A stretch of 34,454 bases of DNA from JAKAXS01 sp041940525 (GTDB lineage Bacteria > Pseudomonadota > Alphaproteobacteria > Rhizobiales > Hyphomicrobiaceae). The position numbers and the translations under genes are program-made. Where the stretch lies: the NCBI GenBank assembly GCA_041940525.1, contig JBGTSB010000027.1, positions 1 to 34,454 on the forward strand. The letters are read 5' to 3'. The notes beneath the pieces are model-generated. The model did not search any database. It worked only from the letters and a program-made list of their open reading frames with translations, and was not told where the DNA came from. This document shows positions 1-7,009 of the stretch, in pieces (positions within the stretch are counted from its first letter, which is position 1; every line of letters starts with the position of its first letter).

Positions 1-142
1 CGGCTCGACCACGACGCGGCGGATCTCGCGCTCGCCGGAGAAGAAGCGGGTGCGCAGCGCGAAGCCGCTCTCGGGCTCGATCGCGAGCTCGATGCGGTCG
101 AACGGCAGTCCGCGGTTTCGCGCGATCCCCTTCACATCATCC
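1..142 (-). other. Possible partial coding fragment at window edge, unidentified
   Basis: Read on the minus strand, this stretch is open and runs off the window. Almost every codon ends in G or C, the strongest third-position bias of any frame here, and it encodes a plausible peptide containing the short run GLPFDRIELAIEPESGF. No stop codon of a plus-strand gene is visible before the hairpin at 147. The only nearby start on the minus strand would be TTG or GTG around 133-142, with no ribosome binding site, directly beside that hairpin. It could be the 5' end of a real minus-strand gene, non-coding GC-rich DNA, or an assembly edge. I do not recognise a family. Confidence 0.25.
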
Positions 143-146
143 AACG

Positions 147-181
147 AAAAAACCGCCGCGGCATTTGCCCGGCGGTTTTTT
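147..181. terminator. Bidirectional rho-independent terminator hairpin
   Basis: A perfect 12-base inverted repeat: six A, then CCGCCG, an 11-base loop, then CGGCGG and six T. Because the arms end in A6 and T6, the RNA from either strand would form a GC-rich stem followed by a U tract. It therefore could stop transcription both ways. Which gene it serves is unclear, because no stop codon of a plus-strand gene lies to its left. Confidence 0.75.
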
Positions 182-292
182 CGTGTCTTTCGCACAGTCT
201 TTGCACGAGTCGATGTGCCCAGCCGGGTTTCAATATCAGGCGGTCCGGCTAAAACCTCATCGGAGGAGCTTTAATCGCGAGACGATCCGAGC

Positions 293-1162
293 ATGAGCAA
301 GCCATTCCGCTGGAGTATCGAGAAACGAGAGCAGCTGGGCGGGTTGCTTGCCAGCGTGCCCAAGCCGAGGCTGCGCCGGGGCTGGTTTCTTCAAGAGTTG
401 CGCGAGACAGCCGCAAAGGTCTTGGCGATGTCAGGCGCGGCAGATCTGGCCTGGATCGGACGCACCCCGGAGAACTTTTACGATTATTTGTCTGGCGCGT
501 TCTGCGGGATCGGCGGCGCGCCCCGCCAGCACCTCGTGCAATTCTCGATGCGTTGGGCGGGAGAGAGCGGCGTGAGAGGCATCGATCCGGAAAAGCTCGA
601 AGGGCTTTTTTCCTACCTCCGAAGCGAAGACCTTAATTCCGAAGCGATCGCTAAGCGCGGCCGCTCTCTGGCTCTCGTAGATTTCGTCGCTTACGGCGGA
701 ACGATGAAAAACTTCGTGCAACTCCTGCACCTGCAGTGCGAGCGCGAATGGGACGATTGGCCCGCCGTTCAGCGCCGGCTGCAAATCATCGGGCTGCGCG
801 TGAAAACGAAGAACAGCCCGAACACGTGGCGCTGGCAGCAGAACCAGCATTGGCTGACGCTTATTCCGGATGCCGTCATCAAAAACGTCTCGGCGTCGTC
901 GAGCTTCCTATTTTACATTGCCAACGATCAGCCGAAGGTCACCCGGTCTTTTCATGCTGGGCGATGGAGCGGGGACGAACAAAGCGCGCCGGGCGGCATC
1001 AGTGAAGACCAACTCAAGGGCCTAGCCTTTGCGGCCGAGCTCTACGATATCGGCCAGTCTCGCGAAGAACGTCTGGCACTAGCCGCCGAAATCGCTCGCC
1101 AACCGCAAATGAAGAATCCTGCCATCCGGGCTCTCGCGCTAAAGCTCAAGCGCGGCTCATAG
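293..1162 (+). CDS. Hypothetical protein, phosphoribosyltransferase-like
   Basis: A 289-residue soluble protein with no signal peptide or membrane segment. The segment LALVDFVAYGGTMKNF (about residues 126-141) resembles the beta-strand plus PRPP-binding loop of type I phosphoribosyltransferases, and an upstream IGRTPENFYDYLSG block (about 55-68) fits the beginning of such a fold. The second acidic residue of the usual loop is replaced by Phe, so PRPP binding is uncertain. The ATG is fixed by an in-frame TAA at 272-274. The only purine-rich site, GGAGGAG at 262-268, lies 24 bases upstream, too far for normal initiation, so translation may be weak or leaderless. It stands alone, converging on the minus-strand gene at 1164. 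The fold assignment is inference from motif shape; the function is unknown. Confidence 0.8.
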   Translation: MSKPFRWSIEKREQLGGLLASVPKPRLRRGWFLQELRETAAKVLAMSGAADLAWIGRTPENFYDYLSGAFCGIGGAPRQHLVQFSMRWAGESGVRGIDPEKLEGLFSYLRSEDLNSEAIAKRGRSLALVDFVAYGGTMKNFVQLLHLQCEREWDDWPAVQRRLQIIGLRVKTKNSPNTWRWQQNQHWLTLIPDAVIKNVSASSSFLFYIANDQPKVTRSFHAGRWSGDEQSAPGGISEDQLKGLAFAAELYDIGQSREERLALAAEIARQPQMKNPAIRALALKLKRGS

Positions 1163-1163
1163 C

Positions 1164-1367
1164 TTAGTTCCGAAGCTTGCCGCCTTTTTCAAGCCGGTTC
1201 CTAAGCGTCTTGCGAGCCGTTTTACGCGTCTGACGTTGCATCCTGAGATCTCTCGACCGCGGAGACTGCTCTAGCAGACTTTGGGCGCGTGCGAGCTCGC
1301 GGCGGGAAACCAAATAGGCCGCGACTGTCGCCAGAAGAATAAGAAGGCTGGATCCGTATATTAGCAC
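1164..1367 (-). CDS. Small hypothetical membrane protein
   Basis: A 67-residue protein with one N-terminal hydrophobic segment (about residues 2-20, LIYGSSLLILLATVAAYLV) followed by a strongly basic tail rich in Arg and Lys. This suggests a single-pass inner-membrane protein with a cytosolic basic domain. It starts at GTG, one base after the TGA of the upstream 83-residue gene, and AGGAG at 1374-1378 lies inside the end of that gene, so the two are probably translationally coupled. Its stop faces the stop of the plus-strand gene ending at 1162. I do not recognise a family. Confidence 0.6.
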   Translation of the reverse strand: MLIYGSSLLILLATVAAYLVSRRELARAQSLLEQSPRSRDLRMQRQTRKTARKTLRNRLEKGGKLRN

Positions 1368-1368
1368 A

Positions 1369-1620
1369 TCAGTCTCCTGACACCGTTTCCAGTTTTACCG
1401 CAGAGTTGAAAACCTGAAAGGCGATGACGGTCAAAAAACATGTAGAGAACAGCGATGATACCATCAGCACAGCGGTGCCCCAACTCTGATTGCCGGTTGG
1501 TTGCAGTCCTATTGAATCTGCTAGCGGTGCCAGAATGCCGGCAGCGAATATCACTATTGCGGCATTGCCCAGGAAGTTTGCTAAGAATTTTTGTCGTTCA
1601 GCTTGCTGCGCAGATGTCAT
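1369..1620 (-). CDS. Small hypothetical membrane protein with two hydrophobic segments
   Basis: An 83-residue protein with two hydrophobic stretches (about residues 17-35 and 48-71) separated by a short polar loop containing PTGNQSW. The N-terminus is polar and charged (TSAQQAERQKF). This pattern fits a two-pass inner-membrane protein. The ATG at 1620 lies 77 bases after the stop of the SDR gene on the same strand, and its own stop almost touches the GTG of the next small gene, so the pair forms a unit. The family is not recognised. Short length and the absence of a known domain leave some doubt, but the coupled arrangement favours two real genes. Confidence 0.6.
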   Translation of the reverse strand: MTSAQQAERQKFLANFLGNAAIVIFAAGILAPLADSIGLQPTGNQSWGTAVLMVSSLFSTCFLTVIAFQVFNSAVKLETVSGD

Positions 1621-1697
1621 TGGATCTCATTTCAGCCGACCGGGCAGTCAAAGAAGACTACAATGGATCAGACTACAGATCAAACGCTTCCACAAAC

Positions 1698-2447
1698 TCA
1701 AATACAGCGGCCGCCGTCGACTTCCATGCATACGCCGGTCACGAACTCCGATGCCGGATCCGCGAAAAAGACCGCGGCGTTTGCGATATCTGATGGCCGC
1801 GACATGCGGCCAAGCGGAATTCCAGAAACAAATTTGGCGCGGTTCTCCGGCGTATCTGCCGAGCCCATGAACTGCTCAAGCATGCCCGTTTCGCCGATCA
1901 CAGGGTTGATGGCGTTGACGCGGATGTTCTTGCTGGCAAGCTCAGCCGCCATCGACTTCGTCAAAGTGATCGCGGCGCCTTTCGAACCGTTATACCAGGT
2001 CAAACCTGGACGTGGCCGAACGCCGGCAGTCGAGGCAGTGTTGATGATGACGCCACCGCCGCGCTTTTCCATCTCCGGAACGCAGGCGAGTGCAGCGAGA
2101 TAAATCGCCTTCACGTTGACGGCGTAGATCCGGTCGAACTCCTCTTCGCTGACATCCAGTAGAGGCTGGTTCTTGTGCGTCACGCCCGCGTTGTTGACCA
2201 TGATGTCGAGCCCGCCAAACGCGCCGATCGTCTGGGCGACCAGTGCGTCGACATCAGCCTTGCGCGAAACATCACAGGCGACTGAGATAGCTTGGCCACC
2301 AAGCGTTTCGGCAAGTGTCTTTGCCGCATCGCCTGAAATATCAGCGATGACGACGTTAGCACCTTCTCGCACATACGCATCCGCTATCCCGCGTCCAAAC
2401 CCAGAAGCCGCCCCGGTTACGATCGCGATCTTATCTTTCAAACGCAT
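1698..2447 (-). CDS. SDR family NAD(P)-dependent oxidoreductase
   Basis: A 249-residue classical short-chain dehydrogenase/reductase. It has the Rossmann cofactor motif TGAASGFG (residues 11-18), NNAG (85-88), catalytic Asn111, Ser139 and the YxxxK pair Tyr152/Lys156, followed by a normal C-terminal FVTG...VDGG end. An Asp in the IADIS segment (about residue 36) after the second strand favours NAD over NADP. Length is typical of FabG-like and glucose-1-dehydrogenase-like members, so the substrate cannot be told from sequence. It lies five bases downstream of the pheA stop on the same strand, which suggests co-transcription with kdsB-pheA, although the biochemical link is unclear. Confidence 0.9.
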   Translation of the reverse strand: MRLKDKIAIVTGAASGFGRGIADAYVREGANVVIADISGDAAKTLAETLGGQAISVACDVSRKADVDALVAQTIGAFGGLDIMVNNAGVTHKNQPLLDVSEEEFDRIYAVNVKAIYLAALACVPEMEKRGGGVIINTASTAGVRPRPGLTWYNGSKGAAITLTKSMAAELASKNIRVNAINPVIGETGMLEQFMGSADTPENRAKFVSGIPLGRMSRPSDIANAAVFFADPASEFVTGVCMEVDGGRCI

Positions 2448-2451
2448 TGCT

Positions 2452-3390
2452 TCAGCCCTTCGGCCCAGAGCGCTTGCCGGCCTCGGCGCGAAACGGACTG
2501 GCTGGATAAGTCCCTAGAACTTTCACTTCGTTGGAGAAGAAGGCGAGTTCCTCCAGCGCGAGCTGGACGGGGCGCTCGGAAGGGTGCCCATCGATGTCAG
2601 CAAAAAACATGGTTGCCTTGAAGGTGCCGCCGGTCTGGTAGCTTTCCAGCTTGGTCATATTCACTGAATTGGTCGCAAACCCGCCAAGCGCCTTGTAAAG
2701 CGCGGCCGGAACGTTACGAACGCGAAACAGGAACGTGGTGATGACATGTCCGTTACCTGGCTTGGCGTCTTCTTGCTTGTTGGAAAGAATGACGAAACGG
2801 GTGGTGTTGTGAGACTCGTCCTCGATATCGCTCTTGAGAATTTTCAGTCCGTACGTTTCCGCCGCCAGGCTGGAAGCGATCGCGGCCAGGCTGTCGTCGT
2901 CACTCTCGGAAACCATGCGCGCCGATCCCGCTGTATCCGCTTCCGGCACAGGCTGAAGCCCAAGCTTGCGCAGGGTCCCGCGGCATTGGCCTAGCGCCTG
3001 CGTATGGCTTAACACCCGTTTGATCGTCTTCAACGTCGCGCCGGGCTTGGCCATCAGCTGATGGCGCACGCGCAGGAAGTGCTCGCCCGTAATGAACAGA
3101 CCCGCGTCAGGCAGCAAGTGATGAATATCAGCGACGCGTCCGGCGACAGAGTTCTCGATCGGGATCATCGCATAGCGCACGTCCCCTTGCTTCACCGCCA
3201 CCAACGCATCTTCGAACGTCGGACACGCTACCGGTTCGAATTTCGGAAACGCTTCGGTGCAGGCCAGATGCGAGTTGGCGCCTGGCTCGCCTTGATAGGC
3301 GATGCGATTGCGCCCACGCCGGCTGCCGGTCTTGGTTGAGTTTGATGTTGTCATAGAGTTCGCCGGTAGAGGAGACGCGAGAGCGGTCAT
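2452..3390 (-). CDS. pheA: Prephenate dehydratase with ACT domain
   Basis: A monofunctional prephenate dehydratase of 312 residues that converts prephenate to phenylpyruvate in phenylalanine synthesis. The catalytic domain begins around RIAYQGEPGANS and contains IPIENSVAGRV and the conserved TTRF segment. A C-terminal ACT domain (VPAALYKALGGFATNSVNMTKLES onward) is the likely Phe feedback site; the classic ESRP motif reads ESYQ here, as I recall for other alphaproteobacterial enzymes. No chorismate mutase domain is present. The ATG overlaps the kdsB stop as ATGA, implying coupling. A shorter start at ATG 3354, twelve residues in, is possible because the first residues look like a non-conserved extension and neither start has a clear ribosome binding site. 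Confidence 0.95.
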   Translation of the reverse strand: MTALASPLPANSMTTSNSTKTGSRRGRNRIAYQGEPGANSHLACTEAFPKFEPVACPTFEDALVAVKQGDVRYAMIPIENSVAGRVADIHHLLPDAGLFITGEHFLRVRHQLMAKPGATLKTIKRVLSHTQALGQCRGTLRKLGLQPVPEADTAGSARMVSESDDDSLAAIASSLAAETYGLKILKSDIEDESHNTTRFVILSNKQEDAKPGNGHVITTFLFRVRNVPAALYKALGGFATNSVNMTKLESYQTGGTFKATMFFADIDGHPSERPVQLALEELAFFSNEVKVLGTYPASPFRAEAGKRSGPKG

Positions 3391-4118
3391 CCAGAGATGA
3401 GCTTACGCGCCTTATCAAGATCGGCCGGAGTATCGACACCCAGTGGAACGGTGTCAACGACGGCCACGTCGATCCGCATGTTACCTTCCAGCGCCCTTAA
3501 TTGTTCGAGCTTTTCGCGCTTTTCCAAGACGGACGGCCGCAAATCGATAAACCGTTCAAGGGCGAAGCGCCGGTAAGCATAAATGCCGATATGGTGATAG
3601 AGCGGGCCTTCGCCATGTGGGGCGGCGGCGCGCGTAAAGTACAAGGCACGCATCCGGTTCTCGGCAACCGGTGTCCCAACAACTTTTACCACGCTCGGGT
3701 TGTCACGCTCTTCGTCGCTGCGGATTTCGGCGGCAAGCGTGGCAATGTCCGGCCCTTTATCTTCCAAAGGAGCGAGGCACTCGGTAACGAGCCGCGGTTC
3801 CAGCGTAGGCAGGTCACCCTGCAGGTTGATGATGAAGTCAGCGTCGGCGTCGGGATCGATCTTGGTGACGGCCTCGTACACTCGATCGGACCCGGAGGAG
3901 TGGTCCGCTCGCGTCAAGACAGCTTCGCCCCCTGCCGAACGGATCGCTTGCAGGATCTCCTCCGAATCAGAAGCGACGATCACGCGGCCGACCTCGGCTG
4001 CGACGGCCTTACGCCAGACGTGCACGATCATCGGTTCGCCGTGGATATCCGCCATGGGCTTGCCCGGCAGACGGCTGGCCTGCATGCGGGCTGGAATTAC
4101 GACTAAAGTCTGTCTCAT
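3387..4118 (-). CDS. kdsB: 3-deoxy-manno-octulosonate cytidylyltransferase
   Basis: CMP-Kdo synthetase activates Kdo with CTP for lipopolysaccharide core assembly in the cytosol. The protein begins MRQTLVVIPARMQASRLPGKPM, the typical nucleotide-binding N-terminus, and continues with IVASDSEEI, SGSDRVYEA, INLQGDLP and YHHIGIYAYRR, all KdsB signatures. The open frame extends 40 codons further upstream, but I start at ATG 4118 because it gives the usual 243-residue length, the conserved family N-terminus, and a nearby AGGA. It is the first gene of the kdsB-pheA unit (four-base overlap) and is divergent from the cytochrome c gene. Confidence 0.95.
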   Translation of the reverse strand: MRQTLVVIPARMQASRLPGKPMADIHGEPMIVHVWRKAVAAEVGRVIVASDSEEILQAIRSAGGEAVLTRADHSSGSDRVYEAVTKIDPDADADFIINLQGDLPTLEPRLVTECLAPLEDKGPDIATLAAEIRSDEERDNPSVVKVVGTPVAENRMRALYFTRAAAPHGEGPLYHHIGIYAYRRFALERFIDLRPSVLEKREKLEQLRALEGNMRIDVAVVDTVPLGVDTPADLDKARKLISG

Positions 4119-4331
4119 GGCGTCCTGGAATAAAAAATGTCTGCGTCTGCAAGCCGATAGATAGATGGTGCCCGTATACAAAAGCGCGGGCACGCGCTCC
4201 GGCCAAAGACCGGTAAGTGACAAATAGTCCCGGCGCAAGACCCCGCATCCGGGCCCCGGCTGGTTTCCTTAGCCGTGAGGATCACATATAGAGAATGCAC
4301 AAGATTAACGCGATGCGCGAAGCGGGACCCG

Positions 4332-4976
4332 ATGATGGATTCATTCGAAATTTCCAAGATTGCAGCTGGCGTGTTACTGGCCTTGTTGGTGATCGTTGGC
4401 TCACGGACGTACATCAATTCCCAGCACGATCATTACGACGCGAAAGAGGGCTACACCCTGCCGGTTGACGTTGCAGGCGGTGAAACGCCGGGCGCTGGAC
4501 CAGCAGCGCCGTCGTTCGACCCGGCAAAGATCGTCGCGATGGTCGCGACAGCTGACCCTGCGGCCGGCGAAAAGTCGTTCAGCCTGTGCAAGTCGTGCCA
4601 CACGAACGAAGCGGGTGCCGCCAACAAGACGGGGCCCAATCTTTGGAACATCGTGAACCGTCCGCTGGGTGGCGTGGCCGATTTTGGCGGCTACTCGAAG
4701 ACCATGAAGGAAAAGGGCGGCAATTGGACTTACGAACATTTGGCTGCCTTTCTGCACAAGCCGCGCGATTTTATCCCGGGCACCAAGATGGGCTTTGCGG
4801 GCATCAAGAAAGAGGCGGATCTGGCGAACATGGTCGCATATCTCCGTACGCTGGCTGATAGCCCAGCCGCCTTGCCAGAGGTGAAGGAAGAAGCAGCGGC
4901 TCCGGCTGCTGCTGAAGGCGAAACGGCCGCTGAGCCGAAGGATAAGCAGGCCGAAGACGCTCCGGCGGCCCCTTAA
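4332..4976 (+). CDS. cycM: Membrane-anchored c-type cytochrome (CycM-like)
   Basis: A 214-residue class I cytochrome c. An uncleaved N-terminal signal anchor (about residues 9-25) is followed by a periplasmic domain with one heme site, CKSCH (Cys86, Cys89, His90), the GPNLWNIVNRPLG segment, and a probable axial Met in GTKMGF. It resembles CycM of rhizobia, which carries electrons from the bc1 complex to the aa3-type oxidase. The start is placed at the first of two tandem ATGs (4332, 4335), because upstream codons read as non-conserved leader. The C-terminal 40 residues are a low-complexity Ala/Glu/Pro/Lys tail not needed for heme binding. The gene is divergent from kdsB and followed by a terminator hairpin. 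Confidence 0.9.
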   Translation: MMDSFEISKIAAGVLLALLVIVGSRTYINSQHDHYDAKEGYTLPVDVAGGETPGAGPAAPSFDPAKIVAMVATADPAAGEKSFSLCKSCHTNEAGAANKTGPNLWNIVNRPLGGVADFGGYSKTMKEKGGNWTYEHLAAFLHKPRDFIPGTKMGFAGIKKEADLANMVAYLRTLADSPAALPEVKEEAAAPAAAEGETAAEPKDKQAEDAPAAP

Positions 4977-5035
4977 GGTGGCCAGCTAACCAATATTTAA
5001 TTCGCGGCCGGTCGCCTTTTACCGGGCCCGCATCT

Positions 5036-5069
5036 AAACTGCGCCAGCTTTTTAAACCTGGCGCAGTTT
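5036..5069 (+). terminator. Rho-independent terminator or leader hairpin between cycM and the Yej operon
   Basis: Perfect 12-base inverted repeat, AAACTGCGCCAG and CTGGCGCAGTTT, with a ten-base loop, followed by GTTTAT. It ends about 50 bases before the first Yej-type gene. It is a good terminator for the cytochrome gene. If the Yej promoter lies upstream of it, it would sit in that operon's leader and act as an attenuator. Confidence 0.7.
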
Positions 5070-5119
5070 GTTTATGCGCTTAGCCGTTCTTCGGACCAGG
5101 CGAGGAGGAGTTGGAACCA

Positions 5120-7009
5120 TTGCGGGCCGCGTTTGATCGCATCAGTATCCTAACCGCTGCACTCTTCGCGCTCGGGCTCAGTCTGGCGCTCCCCACACTA
5201 GCCGTCGGCGCTGCTTCTGAAGGTCAGAAGCGCCACCACGCTTTGTCTCTCGTCGGCGAACCGAAAATGCCGGCGGACTACAAGCATTTTGATTGGGTGA
5301 ATCCGGAAGCCCCGAAAGGCGGGCTGCTGAGGTTGGCAGTACCCGGTGGTTCGTTCGACAGCGTGAACCCCTTTACTACGCAAGGTGATCAGGCTGCCGC
5401 CGTCACGATGATCTACGAAACCCTGATGACCAACAGCCCGGATGAAAACTCAACCGAGTACGGGTTGCTCGCCGAATGGGTGTCATACCCTGATGATTTT
5501 TCGTCTGTGACTTTCAAGCTTCGCGAAGGTGCCAAGTTTCACGATGGGCACCCCATCACTACGGAAGACGTCATTTACAGCTTGTCGGCGTTGAAGAAGG
5601 CTCATCCGCTTTTCCGGCTCTACTACAAGAACGTCGTCTCGGCCGAAGAGACCGGCCCGCGCGAAGTCACGTTCCGCTTCGACGTGAAAAATAATCGCGA
5701 GCTGCCGCAGATTGTCGGCCAGCTTATGTTCGTTCTTCCTAAGCACTTCTGGGAAGCCAAGGGCGAGGACGGCAAGAAACGCGACCTGTCGAAGTCCAGT
5801 TTGGAGGTCCCGTTGGGCTCCGGCCCGTATCGCATTGGCGCGATCGATCCTGGGCGCTCGATCACCTACGAGCGCGTGAAGGACTATTGGGGCAAGGATC
5901 TGCCGGTAAACCTCGGCCAGTGGAACTTCGATCAGATCCGATACACCTACTATCGCGACAAAACGCCAGCCTTCGAAGCCTTCAAGGCAGGCGCCATCGA
6001 CTATTGGCGGGAAACCAAGGCCAGCGACTGGGCAACAAAGTACGTAGACCTGACAAAAAACGGCCAAGTGAAAAAGGAAGCGATCCGCACGTACAGCCCT
6101 TGGAGCATGTCAGGCTTCGTCTTCAATATGCGCCGGCCGCAGTTTGCCGACCCACGGGTCCGCCGCGCGTTCAACCTTGCCTTCAATTTTGAGCGCATCA
6201 ACAAGATGACGTTCAACAACATGTATCTGCGCGTTGGCAGTTTCTTTGATGGAGGAGAGCTGGCGGCCAAGGGTCTGCCGACGGGCCGCGAGCTAGAGAT
6301 CCTTAACGAAGTGCGAGATCAGGTTCCCCCTGAAGTCTTCACCGAGGAATGGAAAAACCCGGTCAACGACACCCGCGAGGATTATCGCCGCCACATGGCC
6401 AAGGCCATGAAGCTGTTAAACGAGGCAGGCTGGACCTTGCAGGGCAAGCGACTGGTCAACAATAAAGGCGAACAGTTCAAGGCCGAAATTCTTGTGGCGA
6501 TGAGCGAGATCGTCGGCGTCATTGATGTCTACGTCAACGAACTCAAGACGCTTGGCATCGACGCTAGCGTTCGTGTCGTCGACAGCTCTCAATATCAACG
6601 CCGCGAACGCAATCGTGATTTCGACATCATCATAGATCGGCTTGCGCAATCGGCGTCGCCGGGCAACGAACAGCGCGAATTCTGGAGCTCGCAAGCAGCC
6701 GATATGCCTGGAAGCCGCAACAACATGGGGCTCAAGGATCCCGCCGTCGACAAGCTGATCGACAAGGTCATCTTTGCCCAAAGCCGGGAGGAGCTGGTTG
6801 CCGCAACCCGTGCGCTCGACCGTGTCCTACTGTGGCACCACCTCATCGTGCCTCACTGGGACTATCCATTTGAACGCCTGGCCTATTGGGATGTCTTCGG
6901 ACGCCCCAGCAAGATCCCGTCTCAGTCGGTTTCGGCATCGCGCACCTGGTGGTTTGATCCCGAAAAGAAGAAGGCTTTGGCTGATGCCAGGGCGAAGCAA
7001 GGATGGTGA
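5120..7009 (+). CDS. Extracellular solute-binding protein family 5, YejA-like (first copy)
   Basis: A periplasmic oligopeptide-binding protein of about 629 residues (SBP family 5, cluster C). A signal peptide (hydrophobic ISILTAALFALGLSLALP, ending near VGAAS) is followed by YKHFDWVNPEAPKGG, typical of YejA-like proteins, then VTFKLREGAKFHDG and LGSGPYRI, conserved in dipeptide/oligopeptide-binding proteins. No ATG exists near the start. GAGGAGGAG (5102-5110) abuts a TTG at 5111 but is properly spaced for the in-frame TTG at 5120, so I choose the latter. The gene overlaps the next one as TGATG. It is a paralogue of the second binding protein, sharing KDLPVN, PLGSGPY and RRPQFADxRVR. Ligands could be murein peptides or microcin-like peptides. 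Confidence 0.9.
   Translation: MRAAFDRISILTAALFALGLSLALPTLAVGAASEGQKRHHALSLVGEPKMPADYKHFDWVNPEAPKGGLLRLAVPGGSFDSVNPFTTQGDQAAAVTMIYETLMTNSPDENSTEYGLLAEWVSYPDDFSSVTFKLREGAKFHDGHPITTEDVIYSLSALKKAHPLFRLYYKNVVSAEETGPREVTFRFDVKNNRELPQIVGQLMFVLPKHFWEAKGEDGKKRDLSKSSLEVPLGSGPYRIGAIDPGRSITYERVKDYWGKDLPVNLGQWNFDQIRYTYYRDKTPAFEAFKAGAIDYWRETKASDWATKYVDLTKNGQVKKEAIRTYSPWSMSGFVFNMRRPQFADPRVRRAFNLAFNFERINKMTFNNMYLRVGSFFDGGELAAKGLPTGRELEILNEVRDQVPPEVFTEEWKNPVNDTREDYRRHMAKAMKLLNEAGWTLQGKRLVNNKGEQFKAEILVAMSEIVGVIDVYVNELKTLGIDASVRVVDSSQYQRRERNRDFDIIIDRLAQSASPGNEQREFWSSQAADMPGSRNNMGLKDPAVDKLIDKVIFAQSREELVAATRALDRVLLWHHLIVPHWDYPFERLAYWDVFGRPSKIPSQSVSASRTWWFDPEKKKALADARAKQGW

Noticed and set aside
50..274. A 74-residue plus-strand open frame
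   Set aside because: It runs through the strong terminator hairpin and has low-complexity Ser/Arg-rich content; the opposite strand has the better codon pattern over its first half.
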